From Trichomonas vaginalis G3 (taxonomy: Eukaryota; Parabasalia; Trichomonadida; Trichomonadidae): a stretch of 64,000 nucleotides of DNA. The translations under genes were made by a program, and so were the position numbers. Each line of letters starts with the position of its first letter. Within the stretch, counting starts at the first letter, position 1. The notes beneath the pieces are model-generated. The model did no database searches and was not told where the DNA came from. It saw only the letters and a program-made list of their open reading frames with translations. Positions 32,263 to 43,246 of this stretch are shown piece by piece. The stretch spans positions 8,866,001 to 8,930,000 of the forward strand of contig NC_067203.1 in the NCBI RefSeq assembly GCF_026262505.1, written 5' to 3'.

Positions 32263-32613
32263 TTAATTTGCAGTAATTTGTTGAATTTTTGCTTTGATTT
32301 GAGGTATATCTACGCCAATTATTGTTGCTAATTCTTGGATTTGGTTTCCTGGACTTCCTTTAAAGAATTTGATTTGTGGAATTGAACATATACCATAATG
32401 AGCTATTAATTCAACGGCTTCTTCTGTGTTTACTCTAAAAAATGTTATTCTTGGCAATTCGCGAGCAAGACCTGGAAGTTTTTCATTTAAATGAGTACAA
32501 GTTGGATTCCATGTTGCATAGAAAGAAACAACTACTAGCCCAGACGCATTATTTACAGCTTGGCATAGATCTTCATAATTTCCAGCAAAGTTATTTATGT
32601 TTTGGGGATCCAT
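32263..32613 (-). CDS. Thioredoxin-like protein with a single active-site cysteine, 116 aa
   Basis: Full-length thioredoxin fold: GLVVVSFYATWNPTCTHLNEKLPGLARELPRITFFRVNTEE (residues about 25-65), then GICSIPQIKFFKG with the cis-proline P79. The usual WCGPC is replaced by W35-N-P-T-C39: the first, nucleophilic cysteine is Asn and only the resolving-position cysteine stays. Such proteins cannot run the normal dithiol cycle; they may act as glutathione- or protein-binding or chaperone-type members. No targeting leader, so probably cytosolic. A canonical thioredoxin gene lies 14 kb downstream (46749). The start codon is the first ATG in frame. Confidence 0.85.
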   Translation of the reverse strand: MDPQNINNFAGNYEDLCQAVNNASGLVVVSFYATWNPTCTHLNEKLPGLARELPRITFFRVNTEEAVELIAHYGICSIPQIKFFKGSPGNQIQELATIIGVDIPQIKAKIQQITAN

Positions 32614-32964
32614 TTTTTCACGTTATTTTGCTATTTTTTTTATCATTTCTCTTACATTATTTATCTCTTTCACAAAGTTTTGATATCATATATCGATTTT
32701 TATGAACATAGACAACAGATTCCTTTAATAATTCATTTATATTTCCAATTCGTCAAAATCACAATTTGGATATCCTTCGATTTCTTGAATCTCATTTATA
32801 TACTAATTATAAAAATATCACAGAGTTTACAGATCAAGACATAAATACATCTAAAAACCATTTATCAAAATGAAATAATAATATGAACGTTAAAAAAACA
32901 GTCAAGCAAAAAATTTTAATAAAAACAAGTAAGTATAACAACTAATAGTAAACAGAAACATATA
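32614..32964. other. Intergenic spacer
   Basis: AT-rich spacer between two minus-strand genes; contains short T and A runs. No gene or strong repeat seen. Confidence 0.6.
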
Positions 32965-34125
32965 TTAGATATCTATTCTTCCCATTGCTGCAGAACCATC
33001 CCAGCTTGCTGCAACAATCGTATTATCGTTTACGAAATTAACTTCTGAGACAGTGTACGAGAAAGGAGTTGACTCAATTATGGAATATTGCATGGAAAGC
33101 AAATTAAGAATCCTCATTTTGCCAATTTCGCAAGGAATGACAACGTTATCGCCATGAACAGTAAACTTAGTGCAAACTCTGTTGATATCTACTGTTTCAA
33201 ATGGTATATTTGGCGATCGCAAATCCCATACGTTGATTTTCTCATCAGAATTGCCACTGATAAGGAAATTCTTGGCATTTGAGGTAGTAGCGTACTTAAC
33301 TTGCACTATTGAACCATTTCCATGCGTTAATGTTGATTTCGAATCTGGAGATTTTGAATCAATGAGAGTTATTTCGCCTGAAGCAGTTCCAACAGCTATA
33401 GGCATATCAGTATCGTATTGTACATCTACTGATCTGATTGGTGACTTCAAGCTTTCGCTTCTGTAGCTGTTTTTCGATTGTAAAACATCCCACATAAGTA
33501 AAACTCCATCCTGAGAGCCAGAAATCAAGTGGCCTTCCGCATCAAGCCAGCATGCACTTGTTACTGGTCCATTGTGTCCGGAGAGAGTAGTATTCGCATA
33601 AATGGTTGAGATGACTTGGTAATCTGAACGAGTCATCAAATTATTAAGTGGTTGCGGTGACCAAATGTTAATCATTGAGTCTCCTGAGCATGAAGCATAG
33701 ATTCCTGCTTTAGGATGTGCTGTGATACAGTTTATTGCTCCTTGATGACCTAAAACTTTTGTAATTAAGCGATTTTCGGTTGTTGAGTAGACATAAATTG
33801 CAGCATCGATCGAACCAAAGGCAATATTGTTATCGTACCCGACGTTGACGCATAACAACGAATCCGAAAATTCTACAGGTATCAAATTCCAGTCTATTTT
33901 TAGTTTTTGCTTCATCTGCCAGAATGATGACGACTGCCTTTTCTTATCACTCAATCTTTCGCCAGATGAGGACTTTCTTCGACGAGGTCTAGCTTCATTC
34001 TGTGAAACATTAAGTTGTGCTTTGAGCAATGCGATTTCTGCCCTTAAGTCAGCGTTTTCTTTCATAAGCGCTTCGTATTTACTTGCAATAGTACCGATGC
34101 ATACATGAAAATCAGTCGATGTCAT
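32965..34125 (-). CDS. WD40 repeat protein, WDR37-like, 386 aa
   Basis: Residues about 5-45 form a coiled coil (SKYEALMKENADLRAEIALLKAQL). A basic serine-rich linker follows (PRRRKSSSGERLSDKKRQSSSFWQMKQKLKIDW). From about 75 to the end come WD40 repeats (GHQGAINCITAHPKAGIYASCSGDSMINIWS; GHNGPVTSACWLDAEGHLISGSQDGVLLMWDV; NFLISGNSDEKINVWDLRSP). The coiled coil plus a seven-blade propeller, and the blade EKINVWDLRSP...ETVDINRVCTKFTVHGDNVVIP, resemble human WDR37, a cytosolic scaffold. Role in trichomonads unknown. A TCATAG initiator-like box lies about 20 nt before the ATG on this strand. Confidence 0.8.
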   Translation of the reverse strand: MTSTDFHVCIGTIASKYEALMKENADLRAEIALLKAQLNVSQNEARPRRRKSSSGERLSDKKRQSSSFWQMKQKLKIDWNLIPVEFSDSLLCVNVGYDNNIAFGSIDAAIYVYSTTENRLITKVLGHQGAINCITAHPKAGIYASCSGDSMINIWSPQPLNNLMTRSDYQVISTIYANTTLSGHNGPVTSACWLDAEGHLISGSQDGVLLMWDVLQSKNSYRSESLKSPIRSVDVQYDTDMPIAVGTASGEITLIDSKSPDSKSTLTHGNGSIVQVKYATTSNAKNFLISGNSDEKINVWDLRSPNIPFETVDINRVCTKFTVHGDNVVIPCEIGKMRILNLLSMQYSIIESTPFSYTVSEVNFVNDNTIVAASWDGSAAMGRIDI

Positions 34126-34573
34126 TTAAAAATCTGTAAACCTATGAAAAGGTTTGAAAGAAATTTGACATATTTCACAATTTCTCGTAATAAAAATGAT
34201 CAATTATTGTTTACCAATCATTTTTACAGAAATATCGTTTATTAACAAAATTGAAAGGCTGACATACAAAAATTTTGTAAATACTATCAATGACGAAATT
34301 CTGAATAATTTGTACACGTTACCGGAATCAATACCAATGGAATGATAAGATTGATGCAATAACAAAACCACGACGAATTAGGTTCAAATCAAAATTGAAA
34401 TCATGTCACTGCAACGAAAACGAGTTTCATCGATTGGGATTTATGTAATTGGTTCAAACATAACTAATCCTCTGATTTAATCGAATAATATTTCAATCAT
34501 AAAATGGCACTCAAACATTTTGCATAATTTCAAAATTCAATGAACAATCTTGGTCTTTTTATCTTGTTTCCAT
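34126..34573. other. Intergenic spacer
   Basis: AT-rich, no gene or marked repeat seen. It contains the upstream region of the WD40 gene and the 3' region of the small membrane-type gene. Confidence 0.55.
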
Positions 34574-34906
34574 TCATATTTTATCATTGAATATTAATAT
34601 TACAACAAGATCCGCAAAAAATACTACAATGGAAGACTTTTCTCTCATAAACAGAGCATGATAAACGATTGATCCTCCACTAGCAATCAAAAATAATGTT
34701 TCAGCAATTTTTTTTCCTTTTTCTTCAAGAGAATTGCGCATTTCAATGATATTCAATTGAATAGGCTTGTACTTTGCGTTCAATTCTGTCTGAAACTCAT
34801 CAAAATTTGTGAAATGTAGACTTTTGGTCGGTTTTTTGTTCAATACATTGTATTTCGTTGGCGTAATACTATCCAGATTGAATCTCTTCCTAAATGTGTC
34901 GTGCAT
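34574..34906 (-). CDS. Small membrane-associated protein, possibly incomplete
   Basis: 110 residues from the first ATG: MHDTFRKRFNLDSITPTKYNVLNKKPTKSLHFTNFDEFQTELN. Two hydrophobic stretches lie near the C-terminus (AETLFLIASGGSIVYHALF and SSIVVFFADLVVILIF). The frame stays open without an ATG up to about 35017 and that part also looks coding (ALEFVRSDELYYIHPREVAHEFTGYSLPK). The real N-terminus may therefore be missing, perhaps cut off when the ankyrin gene next to it (stop at 35094) arrived. I looked for a trichomonad intron (GTATGT ... ACTAACACACAG) and saw none. No family recognised. Confidence 0.45.
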   Translation of the reverse strand: MHDTFRKRFNLDSITPTKYNVLNKKPTKSLHFTNFDEFQTELNAKYKPIQLNIIEMRNSLEEKGKKIAETLFLIASGGSIVYHALFMREKSSIVVFFADLVVILIFNDKI

Positions 34907-35093
34907 TTTTGGAAGACTGTATCCAGTGAATTCATGTGCAACCTCACGAGGATGAATATAATATAATTCATCACTTCTAACAAACTCAAGTGCAAAAAAT
35001 GGGCAATATTGATTATTTTACATTCAATTTACTTTCTAATGAAAATCTTCTTCGAAAATACCAGAAAACTAAAGAATATATTATGTAAGAACA

Positions 35094-37892
35094 TTATATT
35101 TTGGCACCATGTGAAATAAGAACTTTAGCAGTTTCTTTGCTATTACATTCTGTTGCAATATGAAGTGCGGTTTTCCTCTTTCTATCTTTTTCATTGATAT
35201 TTATACCATATGAAACAAGAACTTCTGCCATCTCTTCACAATTCTTTGCTGCTGCTATATGAAGTGCAGTTTTCCTCTTTTTATCTTTTTCATTGATATT
35301 TATACCATGTGAAATAAGAACTTCTGCAGTTTCTGTACTATTATGTTCTGCTGCAATATGAAGTGCTGTTTGTCCGTTATTATCTTTTTCATTGATATTT
35401 GCACCATGTGAAATAAGACGTTCAGCTGCTCTTTTACTATTATAATCTGATGCAATATGAAGAGCAGTTCGTCCATATTTATCTTTTTCATTGATATTTG
35501 CACCATGTGATATAAGAACTTCGGCAGTTTCTTTTCTATTATATTCTGATGCAAAATGAAGAGCGGTTTGTCCATGCTTATTTTTTTCATTAATATTTGC
35601 ACCATGTGAAATAAGAACTTCGGCAGTTTCTTTTCTATTATATTCTGATGCAAAATGAAGAGCGGTTTGTCCATGCTTATTTTTTTCATTAATATTTGCA
35701 CCATGTGAAATAAGAACTTTTGCAATTTCTATACTATAATCTTCTGCTGCAATATGAAGAGCAGTATCTCCATTATTATCTTTTTCATTGATATTTGCAC
35801 CATGTGAAATAAGAACTTCAGCAGTTTCTTTACTATTATACCATGCTGCAATATGAAGAGCAGTTCGTCCATATTTATCTTTTTCATTGATATTTGCACC
35901 ATGTGATATAAGAACTTCGGCAGTTTCTTTTCTATTATATTCTGATGCAAAATGAAGAGCGGTTTTTCCATGTTTATTTTTTTCATTAATATTTGCACCA
36001 TGTGAAATAAGAAGTTCTGCGATCTCTTCACTATTATTTTCTACTGCAATATGAAGTGCAGTTTCTTCATATTTATCTTTTTCATTGATATTTGCACCAT
36101 GTGAAATAAGAATATCTGTTATTTCTTTACAATTATTCTCTACTGCAATATGGAGAGCGGTTTTCCTCTTTTTATCTTTTTCATTGATATTTATACCATG
36201 TGAAATAAGAACTTCTGCAGTTTCTGTACTATTATGTTCTGCTGCAATATGAAGTGCTGTTTGTCCGTTATTATCTTTTTCATTGATATTTGCACCATGT
36301 GAAATAAGAACTTCTGCAGTTTCTGTACTATTATGTTCTGCTGCAATATGAAGTGCTGTTTGTCCGTTATTATCTTTTTCATTGATATTTGCACCATGTG
36401 AAATAAGAACTTCGGCAGTTTCTGTACTATTATGTTCTGCTGCAATATGAAGAGCAGTATATCCATCATCATCTTTTTCATTGATATTTGCACCATGTGA
36501 AATAAGAACTTCTGCAGTTTCTTTTTTATTATATTGTGCTGCAATATGAAGTGCAGTTTTCCTCTTTTTATCTTTTTCATTGATATTTATACCATGTGAA
36601 ATAAGAACTTCAGCAGTTTCTGTACTATTATGTTCTGCTGCAGTATGAAGTGCTGTTTGTCCGTTATTATCTTTTTCATTGATATTTGCACCATGTGAAA
36701 TAAGAACTTCAGCTGTTTCTTTATTATTATTTTTTGCTGCAAAATGAAGAGCGGTTTTCCTCTTTTTATCTTTTTCATTGATATTTATACCATGTGAAAT
36801 AAGAACTTCAGCAGTTTCTGTACTATTATGTTCTGCTGCAGTATGAAGTGCTGTTTGTCCGTTATTATCTTTTTCATTGATATTTGCACCATGTGAAATA
36901 AGAACTTCAGCTGTTTCTTTATTATTATTTTTTGCTGCAAAATGAAGAGCGGTTTTCCTCTTTTTATCTTTTTCATTGATATTCGCACCATGTGAAAGGA
37001 AGTCTTCCAAAAAGGATGGATTATTAAAAATCGGTGAAAAAACAAAGCATTTGTTTATATCATTAGTTTGATCGAAATAAACTAAATAGGATTCAAAATT
37101 GTTGTAAAGTCCACAGTATTTTAAATTGATCTCTAATTTGTATTCATTCATCAAGAATGTAACAAAATCAATGTTGTGCGAGATAATTGCATATTTCATG
37201 CATTCTTCATCTGGTTTTTGATATTTCAAACATTCACTCATGATCTCCGGATTTCCTCCTAAAAATGATAATAGAAGACATTTTGCAGTTATTTCTGAGC
37301 TGAATTTTGTTCTTAAAAACTTGAAACAATCAACTGCTCCGTGGTAACAACATAATTCAAGTAATGAATATTCTTCGTAAGGATGTGGGTATAATCTGCT
37401 TTTAAGTTTTTGATCTGTATCAAATCCTTGCCTTTCGGTGAATGAGATGAATTTTTCTTTGTCATTATTCATAATTGCTCTGTAAATTGTATTTTCTGTA
37501 TGAATATCCAGATTTTCCGAGTCAAAGAATTCAAAATCGGCAGATTTGTCTAATTTAATTCCATATTCTTTAAAAAACAGGAAGTTTGAAATAAGTGCAA
37601 CACTTTTGACCTCTGTGACATGGTAATCATCAGATATGAGTTTGGCAAGAAATAAATATGACTTTGTATAGCGATTATTATACGGAACGATATCTAAAAT
37701 GCCTTTAATAGCATTTGTTGGGAGATATTTCTTTGAATCAATCAATTCTGTTTTGATCATTTTGTAAATTGACTTTAATTCTTCTTCATTTTCCGTTTTT
37801 AGCTGGTACAATGTATTGTATGAATCGATATAGTATTTATGGGTGGTTCGCAATTTGTTGTATTTGCTTGGATGAACGTCTTGGTCGGACAT
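35094..37892 (-). CDS. DUF3447-ankyrin repeat protein, 932 aa
   Basis: Residues 1-299 are the N-terminal region typical of the large trichomonad ankyrin family, including the DUF3447 segment (YSLLELCCYHGAVDCFKFLRTKF ... FLGGNPEIMSECLKY ... HNIDFVTFLMNEY). Residues 300-926 are 19 ankyrin repeats of exactly 33 residues (consensus SHGANINEKDNNGQTALHIAAEHNSTETAEVLI). Several repeats are identical at the DNA level, a sign of recent duplication or gene conversion. No signal peptide or membrane span is seen. Probable protein-binding scaffold, function unknown. It forms an inverted pair with the gene at 43246. Confidence 0.92.
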   Translation of the reverse strand: MSDQDVHPSKYNKLRTTHKYYIDSYNTLYQLKTENEEELKSIYKMIKTELIDSKKYLPTNAIKGILDIVPYNNRYTKSYLFLAKLISDDYHVTEVKSVALISNFLFFKEYGIKLDKSADFEFFDSENLDIHTENTIYRAIMNNDKEKFISFTERQGFDTDQKLKSRLYPHPYEEYSLLELCCYHGAVDCFKFLRTKFSSEITAKCLLLSFLGGNPEIMSECLKYQKPDEECMKYAIISHNIDFVTFLMNEYKLEINLKYCGLYNNFESYLVYFDQTNDINKCFVFSPIFNNPSFLEDFLSHGANINEKDKKRKTALHFAAKNNNKETAEVLISHGANINEKDNNGQTALHTAAEHNSTETAEVLISHGININEKDKKRKTALHFAAKNNNKETAEVLISHGANINEKDNNGQTALHTAAEHNSTETAEVLISHGININEKDKKRKTALHIAAQYNKKETAEVLISHGANINEKDDDGYTALHIAAEHNSTETAEVLISHGANINEKDNNGQTALHIAAEHNSTETAEVLISHGANINEKDNNGQTALHIAAEHNSTETAEVLISHGININEKDKKRKTALHIAVENNCKEITDILISHGANINEKDKYEETALHIAVENNSEEIAELLISHGANINEKNKHGKTALHFASEYNRKETAEVLISHGANINEKDKYGRTALHIAAWYNSKETAEVLISHGANINEKDNNGDTALHIAAEDYSIEIAKVLISHGANINEKNKHGQTALHFASEYNRKETAEVLISHGANINEKNKHGQTALHFASEYNRKETAEVLISHGANINEKDKYGRTALHIASDYNSKRAAERLISHGANINEKDNNGQTALHIAAEHNSTETAEVLISHGININEKDKKRKTALHIAAAKNCEEMAEVLVSYGININEKDRKRKTALHIATECNSKETAKVLISHGAKI

Positions 37893-39389
37893 TAATAATT
37901 TTTTATAATATATTTGCGTTTTACTATATTAAATATCCCTTAAATTCATTAAAAAAATACTATGTTATTCATGAGGAAAACAATGACCATCAAAATTTCG
38001 GATATAATTTATGAATTTTGATTAAGTCCATGCATATGAAATGATGCAGTAACAATTGAAAAACCAATGGAAATAGAATTTTCATCAATATACTTGTATT
38101 ATTCAAGATTTTTTTTGCCAATCACTCAAAATCAATCAATTCTTTGGAAAAAAATATTTTTTGTAGATTTATAATGTAAAAAATGTGAAGCACCAATAGA
38201 ATTGACTTAAAAAAATTTCATTTGAAAAGGTAACTAAACTCCTTTCGCCGATCCGATTTGCTCCATATTTAAAATATAGCTTGCATATGTAGAAGAAAAG
38301 CTAATTTTGAAGTACGCCCGAAATCCACCAACAGGATTTCGAGCTACTAAAAAGATACTTTTAAATGTGATTTTTTTTATAAAAAATTAAATTTATTTTA
38401 AGATCAGACTAAAAACTAATTTTATGGAAAATCTATATCGACAAATTTATTACTTATTGGGTATATAGATTTTTTGATTATGGCGATTATGTCTGATATG
38501 CTTCCAATAAGCCAAAACACATTTCATACTGATTTCTATAAAAGGTATCTTTATTATAGAAGTGTAAGCTATATCTGTTTGTTTTTTTATTATAACAAAT
38601 TCAAAATTCTCTTATAAGGACTAGATGAAATCTGTATTATTAAATCATTAGCTAAATGAAGGTTCAAATAGAAAGTAAATATCAATTTATATGATACTGA
38701 AACCAAATAGTTCTTTTAATAAAAGATAACACGCTGAAAATTATTGAGTATTTGCAAATCTCAAAAATCTATTGGTGAATTTGGCTCAACTTTTAAAATT
38801 ATAACATCCATATCAAATCATAAAAGCAGACAAAAATTAAAGCCAAACCTATCGGCCAATTTTTTTTTGATATTTTGATTTTTGAGGTATACTTTTAAAA
38901 GTGGATTTAAAGCACTTATGAAAAAACATTAACTTCTGTCGTTATGATTATTGATTTAGACAATAATGATTTTAATCTTTGATTATCAAAACACTAAAGT
39001 CATCTTTTTAACATTTGCTTGGTAGCATTAACTCAAGTCTAAAGTACTATTTTATGTGGCACTCTTAGAATTTTTGTATTCATTGTACACGCTGAAATAG
39101 TACCATTAAAGTTATGGCGGACTTTCAAAAAATAGTTTGGTCACCTTTTCATTTGAAGGATATAAAGAGAATTAGATTGAAATAAAAGAATTTTTTAGAT
39201 GACCATGAGACAATAAAAGAATTTTTTTAGATGCCCATAAAATAATTCTTTTATCGAAGCGTTATAATATCTACGTATTCTGCTTCTAAAGAATGTTTTA
39301 GATAAACATGAGAAGAGCCAAAGTTATTTTTATAAAAGAAAATTTAGATGACCATGAAACAATATAAAACGATAAAAGAATAAAATAAA
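37893..39389. other. Long intergenic region
   Basis: 1.5 kb AT-rich without a gene. Noted: an 11-bp-arm inverted repeat (38428-38438 / 38463-38473, AAAATCTATAT), and between 39175 and 39385 three or four degenerate copies of a motif like AAAAGAATTTTTTAGATGAC followed by CATGAGACAAT. Confidence 0.7.
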
Positions 39390-41825
39390 TTATAAGAAAA
39401 CTCTTGTAAAGACTAAGACAGCAATATCAAGGGATTTCTCATTATTCTTAGTGAACGATCTTGCGAGGTATGATATAATTGTTGGAACATCTGCTTGAAT
39501 TCCGTCAGCTTTCCACTTCTTCAAGACTTCTGTGAAGAATCCAGTGATCATGTGGAAGAGTGTTTTGTTGCATTCAGGAAGGCTGTTGATAAGGTTCATG
39601 AATTCCTTCTTTTCGTCCTTTTGTTCCCATCCTTTCAAAAGATCATAGGAGAAAATCGGTTCTTTCGTGCATTCGATGATGGAGAACAAGACAGAGAATA
39701 ATCCATATTGAGTAAACTTACCTTTGATGTCTTTTCTCTCTTTCAAATTGTTCGCGATTATTGACATTTCTTCTGATTGGCCTGGCTTCGTGAAAATCTG
39801 TGGATCGTTTATTACTGGCTTCAATGCATCCAAAAGAGCATTGAGTTCGTAGCATTCCGATACACGAGCCGGGTAATTCATGATTTGCGCAGTTTTGTAG
39901 TCATTTGAATCGCGAGGGATGAAGAGTTCGGCTGGTAATCTGGATAATTCCACTGGAAGTCTGTATAAATACTCAAGAGGCAATCCGATTGGGCTAAGAT
40001 TGAATTGAGCGGTAAGGAGAATGAAATTCGGAGGCTTTCCTGATGGATAACAGATCTTTACGTACTTAACAAACTGTGCGGTAGTGACAGGATCCGTAAC
40101 TTGAGAGGCCGCATCAATATTAACCGAAATAAGGAGCTCGATGTCCTTATCTGGTATAACTGTTGCGCGCTGTGGATGGCAAGTAATCCAGCAAGCATCG
40201 GTTTGGACTTGGAAAAGAACAGGAATTTGACCTTCGTTCTTTAATTTGATAACTTGGGACTTTGGCTCGCCAAGAGAGACGGATTTGAAGTCTATAAAAT
40301 CTTGTGAAAGGCTTGTGCGCCATTTGAGAACGTCAACCTTAAGTTTGATCTCATCATATAATTTCATCGCTTTGTCGTGATCGTTCTGCCAAACGCGCAT
40401 TGAGAAATCAGCGGCTACTGGGTGGTGATCAGACATCAGGAGGCCTTTGATCGAATTGTATGACTTTTGCTGGATAAATTGGATTGGTCCTGGAATTCTG
40501 TGGAAAATACGGTCACACCATGCAGGGCCACGTTGCTTTGAGGATGTATCAAGTGTTTCTGTACCTTTATCGAATTTGTAAGTCGGTCTGAACTTGATTT
40601 CTGCTTCATTATATCCAACAAAGACTTTATTCTGCTTGTGGGCGAGAATAAGTTGGTCATGCTGTAGCAAATAAGCTGTTTCATTGAATTTCTCACGTGA
40701 TTCTGGGTCAGGGAGCGTCAAACGGTAATTAAAATCTCCAGACCACCAAATTGCATCGTGGTCATCGACTCCGAACTCTCCTACAGGGGTCTGGAAGACG
40801 AGCTCACTCTGAATAATCCAGAATTCGGAGTTTCTGCGTTCAACGTTCTTTCGGCCATGAGATAAATGGGAACAAATGAAACAAAGATTCGTATCGTGGT
40901 ATTGGAAGCGTACAGCTACAGCTGTTTTATTGAAGAATCCCATAGCACCAATTGTGCATGTTGCTGTAGCTACATTCGAAATAAGGTTTGGATCTCTTAC
41001 GAAAACCGAAATGTAAGAAGTGCCGAGTTGTATACCTCCAGCGTATTGATATGTCTCGACATTGGCTGTTAAAGCAGCTCCTAAAGCCTTATCCCAGGCT
41101 TCCTTTTTCTCTTTGGAGTCGCCATGCATAATTGCATCCATTGACATATCAATTTCTTGGAAGCAGAATACGTAGATATCATAACGCTTCGATAATTCGC
41201 CGAAAAGGAGATCAACATTCTCCGGTGGCTTCTTTTGGTCAATGTTCCATGTAACAACATGCACTGACTTATCGAAATATTCTCTGAAGCTCTTTTCTTG
41301 CTGTAAAAGCATAGCAATAGCGATCGGATCATCTACATTTGCTCCAGAGAGTCTAAATATTGATTTATAGTCATATCCAGTACGGACTTTGGCTAATCCT
41401 TTGCAAAGTCTGTCCGAAGCTTCTCTGTTGAAGAAGCAATCGTAAATTTCTTTATCGGTAATTTTATTGCGGGCAAGCTCTGTTATTTTGGTAGTTAACA
41501 ATTTCATAAAACTGATCATGTGAGCTTTGGCTTCAAATTCAATAGTATATTCGTATGTTCCGTTTGATAATAATATGTATGGGTAATTGCATTTAAAAAG
41601 GATACCTGGTGTGATCGGAAATACATAGCAATACTTCTGATAAACACATCCAGATGCAGAGAAATACAATGCTGAGACGCGAGGATCTTGAATAGGATTA
41701 ACTAATGAAATAAAAGAGCTATTAAATTCTTTATCGCACATGACTTTGCAAGGAAAGGTATTCACTGCGCGTAATTGCACAGATTTCGTATCTATACTTG
41801 CATAAGTAGATGGCGCTGATGACAT
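39390..41825 (-). CDS. Inositol polyphosphate 5-phosphatase, OCRL/INPP5B type, 811 aa
   Basis: Removes the 5-phosphate from phosphoinositides (PI(4,5)P2 class) in membrane traffic. The N-terminal 180 residues look PH-like. The catalytic domain spans about 187-495 with all signature blocks: VVTWNID, VFCFQEI, WWSGDFNYRL (361-370), GPAWCDRIFHR (433-443) and SDHHPV (465-470). An ASH-type beta domain follows (about 500-620: FIDFKSVSLGEPKSQVIKLKNEGQIPVLFQV), then a helical RhoGAP-like domain (LSRLPAELFIPRD ... KEPIFSYDLLKGWEQKD). This is the OCRL order. The start is the first ATG; no initiator box stands out. Confidence 0.92.
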   Translation of the reverse strand: MSSAPSTYASIDTKSVQLRAVNTFPCKVMCDKEFNSSFISLVNPIQDPRVSALYFSASGCVYQKYCYVFPITPGILFKCNYPYILLSNGTYEYTIEFEAKAHMISFMKLLTTKITELARNKITDKEIYDCFFNREASDRLCKGLAKVRTGYDYKSIFRLSGANVDDPIAIAMLLQQEKSFREYFDKSVHVVTWNIDQKKPPENVDLLFGELSKRYDIYVFCFQEIDMSMDAIMHGDSKEKKEAWDKALGAALTANVETYQYAGGIQLGTSYISVFVRDPNLISNVATATCTIGAMGFFNKTAVAVRFQYHDTNLCFICSHLSHGRKNVERRNSEFWIIQSELVFQTPVGEFGVDDHDAIWWSGDFNYRLTLPDPESREKFNETAYLLQHDQLILAHKQNKVFVGYNEAEIKFRPTYKFDKGTETLDTSSKQRGPAWCDRIFHRIPGPIQFIQQKSYNSIKGLLMSDHHPVAADFSMRVWQNDHDKAMKLYDEIKLKVDVLKWRTSLSQDFIDFKSVSLGEPKSQVIKLKNEGQIPVLFQVQTDACWITCHPQRATVIPDKDIELLISVNIDAASQVTDPVTTAQFVKYVKICYPSGKPPNFILLTAQFNLSPIGLPLEYLYRLPVELSRLPAELFIPRDSNDYKTAQIMNYPARVSECYELNALLDALKPVINDPQIFTKPGQSEEMSIIANNLKERKDIKGKFTQYGLFSVLFSIIECTKEPIFSYDLLKGWEQKDEKKEFMNLINSLPECNKTLFHMITGFFTEVLKKWKADGIQADVPTIISYLARSFTKNNEKSLDIAVLVFTRVFL

Positions 41826-43245
41826 TTTTTAGTTTATCGTCTATCTCTCTTTCATTAACATAGTTGCCATTGATCTAATTTTGATGAAGATATATGGTTC
41901 ATAAGCACTAAAATAGGTAGTAGCTTACTATAAACACATTTTTAACCCTTAATTTAGAATCATGGTTCGGATTTGAATCGGATTTAGCAATCGAAAGCTA
42001 TTTGATTATTTGTTCCATCTGGTGGGTCGTAATCTTCAGGAACATATGCTAATTCAAATCCATCCATATTTGCATTGAAAAGTTTTTCATTCAAATTTAA
42101 AATTCAAAATTTGAAAAACAATACATCGAGATAATAATATTAACTTTCAATCATATTTCAATAGCTCTCAATTTTTTTGTCACATAATTGACGGGAAAAT
42201 GAATTTGATGATTTATGATATTATCAGCAATTAAGCATTCAAAAAAGAGTGTGTTATGATTCGGAATCGAAGACGACATAACTCAGAACAAAACTAAGGA
42301 ATAATATGAAAACTAATGGAAACACATTGTAAAGGAGTAAACACATTAAATATCCCCATAATAATGCTATTGTTTCGGGAAAAAGATGTCGAAGACAAGA
42401 AAAAGCAGTCGAGGGCAGGAAAAAGCTGTCGCAGTTTTAATAAATGATATAATAATGATATAAACTATGACCATAATCTATTTAGTATGAAATGAACCAA
42501 ATTTAATCACATTTGAGAAATATAGGAATATATTAAAAATTCTGCAATAAGGCCGTGAACAATGCTTACAATTTTCCCTCCTTCCTTTTCAGTTTGTTAC
42601 TTCCTCTTACATCTCTCAATTTTACTTCCTCATTGTTAATGCTGTTCAGAGATGAGGGTGCCTGATCATGATCAGAGAAGAATGATGTGAAGAGAAAGAA
42701 TCACAGCAAGATGTGTTTCCATCTCGGACTACTCTTGTCAGAATATTCAATTGATTTCGACCTGTTATCTGATTCTTAACAATTTATCAAATATATGAAT
42801 GCATCTCTAGCCTATAAAATTAATGATGTGCCTTTTCATACAGATTTCATGAAAATTCCTTGAATTTTCAAGAAATTACAATAATTCTTCAGAGAATATT
42901 CAGTGAAAATGGGACCATTACAATGAGCATTGGAGAGGATGGCTAATTGTCAATAATATCTCCGCTTTGATGAATTTTCACAATTCATTAAAAAAACACA
43001 TATTTTTTCAGCTTAAAAAGCAGATACAATGCTATTTAAGTCAAACTATGTTGTGAATAAACATTTATTTTGGTATACAGTCTCTATTTAAAAGTAAATT
43101 TTAGTCAACAGGTTTATTTCCCAAAAGGAAGATATGCACTACGTTTCTATCGTTTCTTCGACAGGTTTTTTTTCAGGTGACTGTATTATTTTTCTTTCAA
43201 AAAAAAAATTCTAGATTTTTGACTAGTCAAAGTTTTTTTTTCATT
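41826..43245. other. Intergenic region between divergent genes
   Basis: 1.4 kb AT-rich. Near 42378-42435 there are three loose copies of AAAAAG-N-(T/G)GTCGNNG (AAAGATGTCGAAGAC, AAAAGCAGTCGAGGGC, AAAAGCTGTCGCAG). No gene. It holds the promoters of both flanking genes. Confidence 0.65.
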
Positions 43246-43246
43246 A
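43241..43246 (+). promoter_or_regulatory. Initiator (Inr) box at the start codon
   Basis: TCATTA runs directly into the ATG at 43246 and fits the trichomonad initiator. It argues against the upstream in-frame start at 43177, whose first 23 residues are translated from a T-rich leader. Confidence 0.5.

Noticed and set aside
34907-35093. Spliced first exon for the small membrane protein
   Set aside because: No trichomonad-type 5' GTATGT or 3' ACTAACACACAG signal found.
35300-37045. Overlapping frames with repeated FLFHMVQISMKK
   Set aside because: Shifted reading of the 99-bp ankyrin repeats; the same shadow occurs at 44219-45595 in the other ankyrin gene.
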